From contig ML661900.1 of the NCBI GenBank assembly GCA_007570785.1, positions 6,924,352 through 6,988,351 of the forward strand: a stretch of DNA of 64,000 nt, read 5' to 3'. Source of the stretch: Antilocapra americana. Its lineage: Eukaryota; Chordata; Mammalia; Artiodactyla; Antilocapridae. Position numbers and translations under genes: made by a program. Shown piece by piece: positions 1-11,015 of this stretch (positions are counted from its first letter, which is position 1; every line of letters starts with the position of its first letter). Below the pieces are notes generated by a model, which worked only from the letters and a program-made list of their open reading frames with translations, was not told the DNA's origin and did no database searches.

Positions 1-450
1 GAGAAAATGTGAACTGTAGCTCCTGCAGAGTTAGGGGGCAGAAAAGCAAACTTAGTTACGGACATGCAGAGTTAGGAGCAGTTAAAGTAAAAAAACAGAA
101 AAAATATGGAATTTAGAAAGACGGTAACGAGAACCCAGCATGCGAGACAGCAAAAGGAACGCAGATGTATAGAATAGACTCAGGGCCTCTGTGGATGAGG
201 GAAAGGGTGGGATGATATGGGAGAATGGCATTGAAACATGTTAATTATCATATGTCTAAGCAATAGCCGGCCCAGGATTGATGCTTGGGATGGGTGCAAT
301 GAGATTTCCCCGGGGGGAGGGAGGAGGGAGGGGGGTTCTGGAGGGGGAGCATATGTAAACCCATGGTGATATCATGTCATTGTTTGGCAAAACTAATAAA
401 AAAATGTTAAAAAAAACAAAAAAACACACAAAAAACAAAAAACAAAACTA
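1..450 (+). mobile_element. Ruminant L1 LINE, 3' UTR and poly(A) tail
   Basis: From about position 105 the sequence reads as the bovid L1 3' UTR: the 'gacagcaaaaggaacgcag' block, the 'ctctgtggatgaggg' block, the G-rich 'gggaggagggagggggg' tract near 315-335, then 'acccatggtgatatcatg' and an A-rich tail from about 400 to 450. The same blocks recur at 26931-27217 and, on the other strand, at 63250-63541, so this is a family member and not unique DNA. No ORF2 is present; the copy is strongly 5' truncated or starts before the window. The first ~100 bases are less certain. Confidence 0.85.
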
Positions 451-1282
451 GGAATGTTCAGGCCTGCTCACTATTCTATTTATCTTCTTTGTTCTCAGGA
501 AAGGGCAAGAGAAAAGCTCATTCCTCTTTTATCCTTTTCACTGCAACAATATTAAGGTGCCTAAGGCAGGAGTATGTTTTGCTTTTAGCTTTTTTCTCTC
601 CTCTTTGGTGCTTGGCGGTGGGTATATGTTTGTGGTCAAATCAGGTCTGACACTCAAAAGAGGCAAACATTTGGAGATGATGTAGCCAGAGGCACCTTAT
701 GCTGGGCGCTAAGGTAGTTGGTCCTTTTTTCCCAGAGGACTCATCGTTCAAGTCATCCAGTGATGGTGACTTCCTTTTCACTTCAATTCCTTTAATAGTT
801 TTAAAGCTGGAGATATAAAGGATGTAGACTGAATACCACATTTACCTTCATTTTCAGGGTTTTGTAATCCAGGAAGAGTGATAATGCAGGTAACTAAGAT
901 AAGGTAGACTTCCGTAAAGAGAGATCCAGTAATACTGTGGACAAAGCCTGTTTGGAAAATAAGTGGAGGAACTGTCAGTGCCCGCTGTAGAAACTCTGGG
1001 AGTGGAGAAGATGAAATCTGAGTCAGTCTTTGAAGTAAGCATAAGACTTCTTGGTGCATGGAATAGAGGAGAGAGAGGGAAATACACAGGGCAGATTCAG
1101 TCAGATGATCAAAGTCAAAGGGGTAAGAATTGTACAGTCTGCAATTGTTTAGTTGGAAATAAGTTAGGATAGTTTAGGATTGTTAAAAGTATTGCATAAA
1201 CAAAAGATATTAGATTGCCATGAGACAGTTTTCAGAGTTGTATTTTCTGATTTTTGGGAGTCTGGGTGTTAACTTTTTATGG
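451..1282. other. Non-coding stretch, no feature recognised
   Basis: About 830 bases with no repeat family I can name and no convincing exon. Open frames on both strands (longest 93 codons) overlap one another and look like chance frames. Confidence 0.5.
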
Positions 1283-1405
1283 TGGCAACCGACTCCGGTA
1301 GTCTTGCCTGGAAAATTTCATGGACAGAGGAGCCTGGCAAGCTGCAGTCTGTGGGATGGCAAAAAGTAGGACACAACTGAATCCATACACATACAGACAG
1401 TGTTT
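1283..1405 (+). mobile_element. Bov-tA SINE, 3' fragment
   Basis: Carries the Bov-tA body ('cttgcctggaaaatttcatgg', 'gaggagcctggcaagctgcag', 'ggacacaactga') but lacks the tRNA-derived head, so it is a 5'-truncated and fairly diverged copy. Confidence 0.8.
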
Positions 1406-1978
1406 TCAGTAGTTCTTTAGTCACCAATTACGTGCTAATATATAACTTTTGCTTCTATTATTTTTCTACATTTCCCCTTAATTTATGCTCAGCTGGGCAC
1501 TATCAGTTCCCATTTCTCCTTTTGAAATACATTGTAAGTGACTTTCTGGCTTTCATTCTTAGCCTCTTTCCTATTTTCCATGCAGTAGCTTCACAGATCA
1601 CTTAAAAATGTAAACCAGATTGTCATTCACCACTTGCAAGGCCTCTCAGAGGCCTAGCTTTCTCATCTATAAAATAGGAGTAACAATACAACCACTCTCT
1701 AGAACCTGCAAAAAATCAAATAGGAGTATGTTTAGGGGAGATTTTTCAAAATTATAAAATAATATATAAATTAAACGTAAACCAGAGTCTTCTACTCTTT
1801 GGTTTGAAACTGTTCAATGGATTCCCAGTACTCTTTCTAAAAAATAGTTTAATTAGCATCTTGAAGAATTTAAGGAGAAAGTAAGCTATTTGTGATATAT
1901 AAGGAAAAAGAGTCATTGAAGCTATGAAAAACTTTCTTTGGACAGAGGACACGAGAGCAAGGCTTTCTGTCAAGGGCT
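1406..1978. other. Non-coding stretch, no feature recognised
   Basis: AT-rich sequence of about 570 bases without a recognised repeat, gene or RNA. A 73-codon minus-strand frame at 1752-1973 has no recognisable domain. Confidence 0.45.
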
Positions 1979-2145
1979 CAGATATATAATATGTAATAAT
2001 AGCTCACTGCTGCCAGACACTATTCCAGGGATGCTCATGTACACACTTAATCTTTACAACTATTATGTGCAGAAGATACAGTTATCATCTCTGTATTATA
2101 GATGAGAGAACAAAGACTCAGAATTTGTCTTCAAAAGCTCAGTGC
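1979..2145 (+). mobile_element. MIR SINE
   Basis: Diverged tRNA-derived MIR: 'agacactattccaggg', 'cttaatctttacaac' and 'attatagatgagagaacaaagactcagaa' match the MIR core ('...attatacagatgaggaaactgaggctcagag'). Confidence 0.75.
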
Positions 2146-2289
2146 AGCATACCTCAATCATCATCTGATTCGATGGTCCTCCAATATGGGCCTGCAGATC
2201 AGTGGTGTCTTCCACTGATCACTGTTGCTTCTTATTCTTTTCTACTAAATGCTACTTTGTTTTTATTTAAATCTATCCACAGTGAGGAT

Positions 2290-2690
2290 CAGTGGTTAGT
2301 AACCTTCTTTGTCTAAACATGTCTTTAGTTTGTCTGTGTTTCTGAATGATAGTTTAATAGAATATGGAGCTCTAGACCAAGATATTTGTCTTAAGCACAT
2401 TGAAATGTTATTCATTTGGATGCTAGCTTCTATGATTGCAGTTGAAAAAAACGATTGCCATTCTAGTTGGTTTCCCTATTTTTCCTGTTTGATTTATTTA
2501 AATTTTTTATCAATGTGTAAAATCCATAGTGAAGTGCACGTCATAAATACGCAGCTTAGTTGCTCTTTATATAAATCTACACTCATTTAACAATCATCCA
2601 GATCAAACTTGAAAACCTTTCCAGCATCTAGAATGTTCCGCATGCCACTTTTAAGTCAGCATTTACTTTTTTGCTCCCTAGCACCTGGGG
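2290..2690 (-). mobile_element. Old L1 (L1M type) fragments
   Basis: 2290-2560 resembles an internal antisense L1M segment ('ctgaatgatagtttaatagaatat'-like block). 2515-2690 resembles an antisense L1M 3' end ('gtgaagtgcacgtcataaat', 'acaatcatccagatcaa', 'tttccagcatctagaatgttcc'). Strongly diverged; whether this is one element or two is unclear. Confidence 0.5.
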
Positions 2691-2879
2691 CTTTCTCTTT
2701 ATTTTTCCTGAGTTCAGTTTTGCACTTACTTTTTGAAAATGAAATTGCCATTTTATCCAGTGTTTCTAGGTGTCTGTAGCTGGAGATTTTTTGTTTATCC
2801 TACTTTACACTTGGCCTTAATTGGAAGTCATGGGAAAAAGTTATTCTGCGATCATACCTATAATAAAATTCAGACTCAA

Positions 2880-3325
2880 AAACTGGGTTGCATCCCTCTG
2901 TATAAACTGGCTCTGGTGTACCTTTGAACCTTACCTCCTACAACTGCCTCCTTCTCTCTCCAGAGGACTCCAGGCTGTTCCTCTGCTTGGAATTTTCTTT
3001 TTCTGTTGTTCCTTGTATGGCTGGTTTATCCTTCCAGTCATGGCTTCAATGTCAGCTCCTCAGACTCCTCCTCAGAGTGTCCTCTCTGCTATTCTTTGTC
3101 ATCACTCTCTATATATTCTTTCATAGCACTTACCACAGTCATTAGAGGATCTTCATTTTAAAGTTGTTTTGTTTTGCTTTTTTGTTATTCCTGACTAGCC
3201 ACTCCATCTCAAATGTCAGCTCTCTGAAGTCAGGAACCTTCATTGTCTGATTTATCACCACTGTATGCTTGGGGATTAGTGGAGTGGGTACTCAACTAAT
3301 GTATGTTAAGTAAATGAATGAAATA
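2880..3325 (+). mobile_element. L2 LINE, 3' end
   Basis: Decayed L2 3' region. It contains the codon remnants typical of L2 and the diagnostic end: 'gtcagctctctgaagtcaggaacc', 'ccactgtatgct', then 'gtatgttaagtaaatgaatgaa', the L2 3' tail of the 'aataaatgtttgttgaatgaa' type. Frames at 2821-3145 lie inside it and are not genes. Confidence 0.75.
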
Positions 3326-3744
3326 ACTCCTGTAGCTTTGGAAATCTTTAACTCCAAAGAGCATGCGCGTCACATACCCTTGGTCAGGAGAGCTCTTTAA
3401 AAGTCTTCCATCTTCAAACCATCAGCCAGACTCTCTGGTGCTTAAAGCACTACTCACTGGGTGAGTGAGACACACACTGAAATCTGGGCTAGTTCTTGCA
3501 AGTTATTAACAAATCAGTTCTACACTAACAAAGAAAATGACATCTCAAGAGGCCTCAGAATGACAATACCTCTGTGGTATTTCGTGGAGTCTAAACCCCA
3601 TTGAGGTTGGGTCTAAGTGACCCTTCTCTCCTTATTATCTCATCCCCAACCTGTCTTGTCCTGAATGAAGCTCCATTTCCTCTGATCCCTCTTTTCCTCA
3701 TATAAGCAACCAGCCTTATGTAAAGCAACTGTTCCATTACATAT
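3326..3744. other. Non-coding stretch, no feature recognised
   Basis: About 420 bases of mixed sequence without a recognisable repeat or exon, between an L2 and a BovB. Confidence 0.45.
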
Positions 3745-4197
3745 AGTCAAAGCTATGGTTTTTTTCTAGTAGTCATGTACAGATGTGAGAGCTGGACCAT
3801 TAAGAAGGCTGCATGCTAAAAGATCGGTGCTTTCAAACTATGCTGCTGGAGAAGACTCTTGAGAGTCCCTTGGACAGCCAGGAGATCAAACTAGTCAATC
3901 CTAAAGGGTATCAACCTTGAATATTCACTGGAAGGACTGATGTTAAAGCTGAAGCTCCAATACTTTGGCCACCTGGTGCGAAGAGCTGATTTATTGAAAA
4001 AGACCCTGATGCAAAAAGATTAAGGGCAGGAGGAAAAGAGAACGGCCATGGACAAGATGGTTGCATGGCATCACTGACTCAGTGGACATGAATTTGAGCA
4101 AATTCTGAGAGAGCGTGAAGGATAGGGAAGCCTGGCGTGCTGCAGTCCGTGGGGTCACGAAGAGTTGGTCATGACTTAGTGACTGAACAATAACCAT
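3745..4197 (+). mobile_element. BovB (RTE) LINE, 3' end
   Basis: 5'-truncated BovB covering the last ~450 bases: 'agtcatgtacagatgtgag', 'gagaagactcttgagagtccc', 'ccaatactttggccacctgg' and the end 'gcctggcgtgctgcag... ggtcatgacttagtgactgaac'. It is about 12-15 percent diverged from the other copies by eye. The next BovB begins only ~25 bases downstream in the same orientation. Confidence 0.92.
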
Positions 4198-4221
4198 TTC
4201 ATGATATCAAGCTTTTAAACT

Positions 4222-6415
4222 ATTAGATTATATTCTTTGCAGCCAAAGATGGAGAAGTTGTATACAGTCAGCAAAAACAAGACCAGGAGCTGACTGTGGC
4301 TCAGATCATGAACTTCTCATTGCTAAATTCAGACTTAAAGTGAAGAAAGTAGGAAAAACCACTAGACCATTCAGGTGTGACCTATATCAAATCCTTTATC
4401 ATTATACAGTGAAAGTGAGAAATAGATTGAAGGGATTAGATCTGATAGACAGAGTGCCTACATCTGTCTATGGATGGAGGTTCGTGACATTGTACAGGAG
4501 GCAGGGATCAAGACCATCCCCAAGAAAAGAAATGCAAAAAGGCGAAATGGTTGTCTGAGAAGGGCTTACAGATAGCTGAGAATAGAAAAGTGAAAGGCAA
4601 AGGAGAAAAGGAAAGATATACTCATCTGAATGCAGAGTTCCAAATAGCAAGGAGATATAAGAAAGCCTTTCTCAGTGATCAGTGCAAAGAAAGAGAGGAA
4701 AACAGTAGAATGGGAAAGATTAGAGATCTCTTCGAGAAAATTAGAGATAACAAGGGAACATTTCATGCAAAGATGGTAACAATAAAGGTCATAAATGGTA
4801 TGGACCTAACAGAAGCAGCAGATATTAAGAAGAGGTGGCAAGAATACACAGAAGAATGATACAAAAAAGATCTTCATGACCCAGATAGTCAAAATGGTGT
4901 AATCACCCACCTAGAGTCAGACATCCTGGAATGCAAAGTCAAGTGGGCCTCAGGAAGCATCACTATGAACAAAGCTAGTGGAGGTGATGGAATTCCAGTT
5001 GAGCTATTTCAAATCCTAAAAGATGATGCTGTGAAAGTGCTGCACTCAATATGCCAGCAAATTTGGAAAACTTAGCAATGGCCACAGGACTGGAAAAGGT
5101 CAGTTTTCATTCTAATTCCAAAGAAAGGCAATGCCAAAGAATGCTCAAACTACTGCACAATTGCAGTCCTCTCAAACGCTAGGAAAGTAATGCTCAAAAT
5201 TCTCTAAGTCAGGCTTCAGCAGTACATGAACCATGAAGTTCCAGATGTTCAGGCTGGATTTAGAAAAGGGAGAGGAAGCAGAGATCAAATTGTCAACATC
5301 TGTTGGATCATTGAAAAGGCAAGAGTTCCAGAAGAACATCTGCTTCATTGACTATGCCAAAGCCTTTGACTATGTGGATCACAACAAACTGGAAAATTCT
5401 TAAAGAAATGGGAATATCAGACCACTTGAACTGCTTTTTGAGAAATCTGTGTGCAGGTCAGGAAGCAATAGTTAGAACTGGATGTGGAACAGCAGACTGG
5501 TTCCAAATCAGGAAAAAAGGAGTACATCAAGGCTGTATATTTTCACCTTGCTTATTTAACTTACATGCAGAGTGCACCATGAGAAATGCTGGACTGGATA
5601 AAGCACAAGTTGGAACAAGATTGCCAGGAGAAATATCAATAACCTCAGATATGCAGATGACTCCACCCTTATGGCAGAAAGTGAAGAACTAAAAAGCCTC
5701 TTGGTGAAAGTGAAAGAGGAGAGTGAAAAAGTTGACTTAAAACTCAACATTCAGAAAACTAAGATCATGGCATCTGGTCTCATCACTTCATGGCAAATTG
5801 ATAGGGAAAGAGTGGAAACAGTGGCAGACTTTATTTTGAGGGGCTCCAAAATCACTGCAGATGGTGATTGCAGCCATGAACTTAAAAGACACTTTCTCCT
5901 TGAAAGAAAACTTATGACCAACGAAGACAGCATATTAGAAAGCAGACATTACTTTGCCAACAAAGGTCTGTCTAGTCAAGGCTATGGTTTTTCCAGTAGT
6001 CATGTATGGATGTGAGAGTTGGACTATAAGAAAGATGAGCACTGAATTGATGCTTTTGAACTGTGGTGTTGGAGAAGACTCTTGAGAGTCCCTTGGACTG
6101 CAAGGAGATCCAACCAGTCCATCCTAAAGGAGATCAGTCCTGAATATTCATTGGAAGGACTGATGCTGAAGCTGAAACTCCAATACTTTGGCCACCTGAT
6201 ATGAAGACCTGACTTATTTGAAAAGACCTTGATGTTAGGAAAGATTGATGACAGGAGGAAAAGGGGACTACAGAGGATGAGATGGTTGAATAACATCACC
6301 GACTCAATGGACATGAGTTTGAGTAAACTCCAGGAGTTGGTGATGGACAGGGAGGCCTGGCGTGCTGCAGTCTATGGGGTCACGAAGAATTGGACATGAC
6401 TGAGCAACTGAACTT
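4222..6415 (+). mobile_element. BovB (RTE) LINE, ~2.2 kb, 5'-truncated
   Basis: The longest BovB in the window. It starts inside the element at 'gattatattctttgcagcc', the same internal start seen for the BovB at 31 kb, runs through the reverse transcriptase region and ends at the family 3' terminus ('ggacatgactgagcaactgaac'). Coding capacity is broken into many short frames by stops and frameshifts, so the element is dead. BovB is an RTE-clade retrotransposon that also supplied the mobilising 3' tail of Bov-A/Bov-tA SINEs. Confidence 0.95.
5200..5700 (+). pseudogene. BovB reverse transcriptase remnant
   Basis: RT core motifs of the RTE type are readable but scattered between frames. 'DYAKAFDYVD' (palm motif A, with the Asp) is encoded near 5350. 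'GVHQGCIFSPCLFNL' (motif B) lies near 5520-5560. The YADD catalytic box is encoded by 'tatgcagatgac' near 5648-5659. A premature stop falls near 5205 ('ctctaagtcagg') and frame changes separate the motifs, so no functional enzyme can be made. In an intact element this domain carries out target-primed reverse transcription. Confidence 0.85.
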
Positions 6416-6940
6416 AAATTAAACTATTTCTGCATTTCAGATAGAGTCCCCCGAATTCTGTCTATAGATCAGAAGTGTTATTGGCCATTTGGTAAGTAGC
6501 TGATTGAGAATAGGATGTATAAGTGTACCAGACCCTTAGGCAGTTCAATGTATGTTAAAGGTTATATTTTATTAAGATTAAAAGAAAAGTCAAATTTCAG
6601 CAACATACTGAAATGACTACATTGCGTGTATATATTTTCACTGTTCAGTCTCATTGTGGCAAAGCCATTTGTGAAAGCAAAGATAGTATGAAAGGCTCTT
6701 AATAAATGTTCCTCCAGTGAACAGATGAATATCAAATACTATATTTTAATCCAGGTGATTTTATTTCTTTTTTATTCCTCCTCTTTCATATCTCTCTAGT
6801 GGCATCAGTGATTAATTGGTCAACATTTTAATATATATTGCAGTTTCCCTTTGTTTTGCCCTAGGATAAGTCTATTATGAGTAGGGAAAGGGCAGTAGAG
6901 TTACTTAGCAGATAGAGACAAACTTTAAGACACTGTTGAA
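6416..6940. other. Non-coding stretch, no feature recognised
   Basis: About 520 AT-rich bases between BovB and a Bov-tA, with no recognised repeat, exon or RNA gene. Confidence 0.45.
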
Positions 6941-7148
6941 GTGTCTTGTTATTTAGTCACTAAGTTTTATCTGACACTTTTGCAGCCCCATGGACTGTAG
7001 CCTGCCAGGCCCTCTCTCCATGGGATTTTCCAGTCAAGAATACCACAGTGGGTAGCTGTTTCCTTCTCCAGGGAATCCTCTTGACCCACAGATTGAACCT
7101 CCTGCATTGCAGGCAGATTGTTTACCGCTGAGTCAACAGGGAAGCCCC
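6941..7148 (-). mobile_element. Bov-tA SINE
   Basis: Reverse-oriented Bov-tA with tail 'gttatttagtcactaag', body 'ccatggactgtagcctgcc' and 'tttccttctccagggaatc', and head remnant 'ctgagtcaacagggaagcccc' (reverse of the tRNA-derived 'ggcttccctggtggctcag'). Confidence 0.92.
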
Positions 7149-7450
7149 TTAAGACACTGTATGAGTATATAAAGGTTAGGGAAAAAATACTGGTCATTTA
7201 ACGAATACTTAGGAAGCACCTGTTACTTATCAGTTGCTATTTTAGATATTGACAGTAAATCCTCATTTTTCATTTCCAATACAGTTTTACATTGTACTGG
7301 AACTAAACATTAAAACACATCATAAATTAAATGGTATATTAGAAATATTATGAAATAAAATAAAGGAGGGGAACAGTAGAGGATGTTCAAGGGTTGAGGC
7401 CTACAATTTAAAATGGGTCTGGGAAAACTACCCTGAGAAGATCATATTTT
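7149..7450. other. Non-coding stretch, no feature recognised
   Basis: About 300 AT-rich bases. A faint MIR-like piece may lie around 7215-7290 ('cacctgttacttatc') but is too weak to call. Confidence 0.35.
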
Positions 7451-7925
7451 TTAAAAAAAAACTTATTGAAATATAGTTGATTTCCAATGTTGTGTTAGTT
7501 TCAGGTAGTATAGCACAGTGATTCAGTTATACATATATATACCTATTCTTTTCTAGATTCTTTTTCATTATGGATTATTATAACATATTAAATATAGTTC
7601 CCTGTGATATGCAGTGGTACCTTATTAATCTATTTTGTGTATAGTAGTGTGCATATGTTGATAATAAACTTACAATTTATCCCTTTCCCTGCCTTTGGTA
7701 ATCATAAGTTTTCTATGAGTCCATTTCTGTTTGGTAAATAAGTTCATTTTTATCACATTCTTAGATTTCACATGTAAGCAATATCACATGATATTTGTCT
7801 TTCTGGCATACCTAAAGTATGACAATCTCTAGGTCCATCCATTTTGCTGCAAATGGCATTCTTTTATTTTTTATGGATGAGTAACAGTCCACTGGGTATA
7901 TATACCACATCTTCTTTATCCAGAA
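7451..7925 (-). mobile_element. Artiodactyl L1 LINE, 3' end
   Basis: Antisense L1 3' region: 'attgaaatatagttgatttcc', 'gtgttagtttcaggta', 'gtgattcagttatacatat' and 'tccatccattttgctgcaaatgg'. This is the end of ORF2 plus 3' UTR of an L1 older than the copies at 26-27 and 63 kb. Confidence 0.88.
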
Positions 7926-8749
7926 AAGATCATATTTGGCAAAGGCTTTGAAGGAAGGTGCAAGTGATGGTGGCTATGACAAGAGTTTATGGTTTAAGGA
8001 AAAATGTAAGATTAAACATATCATTTGTATTAGATTCTAAACTCTAAATTCATGTCAAGATGAGCTTGTATCATTTTAAATAAGTATCCAGTCTTAAAAT
8101 CACCATCAGGATTCTAAAATCACCTTGCTTAATAGCACATAGGTCTGCTCTGCTTGGCTCTCCCCATCCTGTTCTCACATCCAGTTGAGGTGAATGTCTG
8201 GCTGAGCAGACATTAAGAAGCTTGAGATCTGTTTTGCCACTTGAATGCTTATCATCTAGGCAGTGTTAGATGTATCACAGGTGAGTCATGGACTGGACGA
8301 GGTCAAAGGCACCTGTCTCTCATAATACTTGGATTAGACAGCATCTTATGCATACATATGGAAGAGGAGAAAGTCACTGCAGGTAGGTGTGAGGAAACAA
8401 AATATCCAGAGAATTTCCACTGGTAATCTCTCATGGCAGAAGACTTGAAGGCTGAACACCTGTATCTCTCCCTTCTGTCTTATGAGAATCCCCAGAGCTG
8501 TACAACCTAAGAAACGTGCTTTGAGAAGTAAATACTTCAAACACATTTCCTTAAAGAAGAAGTTTTTTTGTGTTTTTTGACTGGTTCAGGTGACTGTGAC
8601 TTTAAAATTTTTACTGCATTCTGCTCTTCTCCTCTTTACAGAAAAAGCAGGCCTTCTTGATTGTGGGATTGGGGTACAGTCTTGTTGACTGCTACCCAAA
8701 GGTGCTCTGTCCTTCAGCACGTGCAATATATTGTCAGCTTACATTTGGC
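7926..8749. other. Non-coding stretch, no feature recognised
   Basis: About 820 bases of mixed sequence with only short open frames (61-66 codons) and no recognised domain or repeat. Confidence 0.45.
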
Positions 8750-9646
8750 CATCTCTTGGCCAGCACACACATGAAAAGATGGTCAACATCACTAATTATT
8801 AGAGAAATGCAAATCAAAACTGTAATGAAATATCACTGCACACCAATTAGAATTGGCCATCATCAAAAAATCTACAAACAAGAAATGCTGGAGAGAGTGT
8901 TCAGAAAAGGGAACCCATATGCACTGTTGGTGGGAGTGTTAATTGATACAGTCACTGTGGAGGTTCCTTAAAAGAATTTAAAAAATAGAACTACCATATG
9001 ACCCAGCAATCCCACTACTGGGCATATACCCAGGCGAAACTATAATTCAAAAAGATACATGCACTCCAGTGTTCACAGAAGCTCTGTTTACAGTAGCCAG
9101 GACATGGAAGCAACCTGAATGTCCATCAACAGAGTAATGGATAAAGATGTGGCACATAGATACAATGGTCTATTCCTCAGCCATAGAAAGGAATGAAACT
9201 GGGTCATTTTTAGAGACATGGACAGACCTAGAGAGTGTCGTACTGGCTGAAGTAAGTCAGAAAGAGAGAAACAAATATATTGATGCATATATGTGGAATC
9301 TAGAAAAATAGTATAAATGATCCTATTTGCAAAGAAAAAAGAGACACAGATATAGAAAACAGATGTGTAGATACCAAGGGGGAAAGTAGGGATGGGGTGG
9401 GAGGAATCGGGAAATTGGGATCGATGCATATACACTATTGATACTAGGTATGAAATAGATAAATAATGAGAACATAATGTGTAACACAGTGAACCCCACC
9501 TAATGCACCATGGTGACCTGAATTTGGAAGGACGTCCAAATTGGAGGGGATATATGTGTATGTATGGGTGATTCATTTTTCTGTACAGTAGAAACTCACA
9601 CAGCATTGTAAAGCAACTGTACTCCAAAAAAATTAATTTAAAAAGA
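8750..9646 (+). mobile_element. Artiodactyl L1 LINE, end of ORF2 and 3' UTR
   Basis: The C-terminal end of L1 ORF2 is recognisable from 'gaaaagatggtcaacatcac' and 'gagaaatgcaaatcaaaac', followed by 'cccagcaatcccactactggg', 'caacctgaatgtccatcaac' and a 3' UTR ending 'gtaaagcaactgtactccaa' and an A-rich tail. It contains stops and frameshifts, so it is a dead 5'-truncated copy. A 179-codon minus-strand frame across it is only its antisense shadow. Confidence 0.92.
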
Positions 9647-9771
9647 TGGGACTAAGAAAGTTGGCATTCTAAGGAGTTAGCTTTAATGTTTTTTATTCCT
9701 GCTACATGTGTGTAATTAATGAATGAGAATATGCTCCAAATTAGGCATGAGATCCAGTTATTCTCAACAGT

Positions 9772-9870
9772 TATTCTCAGGAGTTGGTGATGGACAGGGA
9801 AGACTGGTGTGCTTCAGTTCATGGGGTCACAAAGAGTCGGACATGACTGAGCAATTGAACTGAACTGAAG
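9772..9870 (+). mobile_element. BovB/Bov-A 3' terminal fragment
   Basis: About 100 bases matching only the end of BovB: 'caggagttggtgatggacaggg', 'catggggtcacaaagagtcgg', 'gagcaattgaactgaactgaa'. Confidence 0.9.
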
Positions 9871-10004
9871 TTAAGTTTCTTTCCATAAAATGTTAGGAAA
9901 GAGTGTTTTGTGATGTCTAATTAGAAACTCTTTGCTAGATGAATATATGACTTTTATGTCATTACTTGTGACTGAAGTTATAGTAAGCTATCAAAAAGGT
10001 TGGA

Positions 10005-10195
10005 GGAGAAAACATTTGTTGAACACCTTTTTGTACTGAGTATTTCACACATATGGTAATTTATTTAAACTTTTAAAAGCCTGAGGAAGGCGTTATTCCC
10101 AGTTGAGTGTTAAGGAGTTTAAGAACTTTGCTCACCAAGAAAGTAGTGGAGCCTGAATTGACTCCAGGTCTGCCTGACTCTAACCTCTTTCCACC
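10005..10195 (+). mobile_element. MIR SINE
   Basis: Diverged MIR: 'atttgttgaacacctttttg', 'cctgaggaaggcgttattcc', 'aagaactttgctcacc' and 'tggagcctgaattgactcc' follow the MIR order. Confidence 0.75.
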
Positions 10196-10347
10196 ACATT
10201 ATTCCCGCACTGTATGGATGGTGATTCCTGACTTTTGCATCCATACCATTAGTTACTTGTTTCACATATTTTGTTGTCTCTTTAGCAGACAGTAAATATT
10301 AAGTGCAGTCAATTAAAACAGTATAAAGATAAACATTATTAACTTGC

Positions 10348-11015
10348 TGTACTAGTTATTTATTGATTTGTAAAAAAAAAGATCCCCAAACTTAATTACC
10401 CCCAAATCAGCTTCTGAGAGTTGGGACTCTGAAAGTGACTTAGCTGGGTGATTCTGGCTCAGGATGTCTCAGGAAGCTGGCAGTCAAGCTGTTGACTGGG
10501 GCTGCAGTCATCTGAGGGCCTGTCTGGGTGGGATGATGTCTCCATGATGCTGCTAGCCATCGCCAGTTCCTTTTTTTTTTTTGTAATCCATTCATCTGCT
10601 GATGGACCTCCATATCTTGGTTGTTGTAGATATTTATTTGTTTAGCTGCGCCAGGTCTTAGTTGCTGCATGCAGGATCGTTGATCATTAGTTATGGCATG
10701 TGAAATCTATTTCCCTGACGAAAGGTCGAACCTGAGCCCCCTGCATTTGAAACACAGAATCTTAGCCACTGGACCACCAGGGAAGGCCCCCCAGTTCCTT
10801 TTCTTAAAAGCTTGTCTCTAGGCAAGATGAGATGGCAGCTGACTTCCTCCAGACTGTGTGTGTGAAGCAAGAAAGAGAGTGACCAAGTTGGAAGCGGTGA
10901 TAACTTTTACAATCTAATGTTGGATGTGATGTGCCATCACTTCTGCTCTCTTCTGTTGGTTGATGTAGGTGTACAACCGGGTGAATACCAGGAGGCTGTC
11001 TGGGAGCCATCTTGG
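10348..11015. mobile_element. Old medium-reiteration repeat, family unassigned (interrupted)
   Basis: The outer parts (10348-10562 and 10803-11015) belong to a dispersed mammalian repeat that starts with 'ctagttatttattg' and contains 'cccccaaatc' and 'ttagctgggtgattctggctcagg'. The same type recurs at 35770-36225 and 42085-42470. I cannot assign a family. It is split by the SINE-L1 chimera at 10575-10790. Confidence 0.5.
10575..10790 (-). mobile_element. Chimeric CHR SINE plus L1 fragment
   Basis: On the minus strand the insert reads as a CHR-type tRNA SINE head ('gccttccctggtggtccagtgg') and body. It continues, without a poly(A) in between, into about 60 bases of L1 sense sequence ('caacaaccaagatatggagg', 'atcagcagatgaatgg') and a short A tail. 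A single perfect 12-bp target-site duplication, ccagttcctttt, flanks the whole unit (10563-10574 and 10791-10802). This indicates one insertion of a chimeric cDNA, probably from template switching during reverse transcription. Confidence 0.75.

Noticed and set aside
9088..9627. 179-codon minus-strand frame
   Set aside because: Antisense shadow of the plus-strand L1 3' end; no domain.
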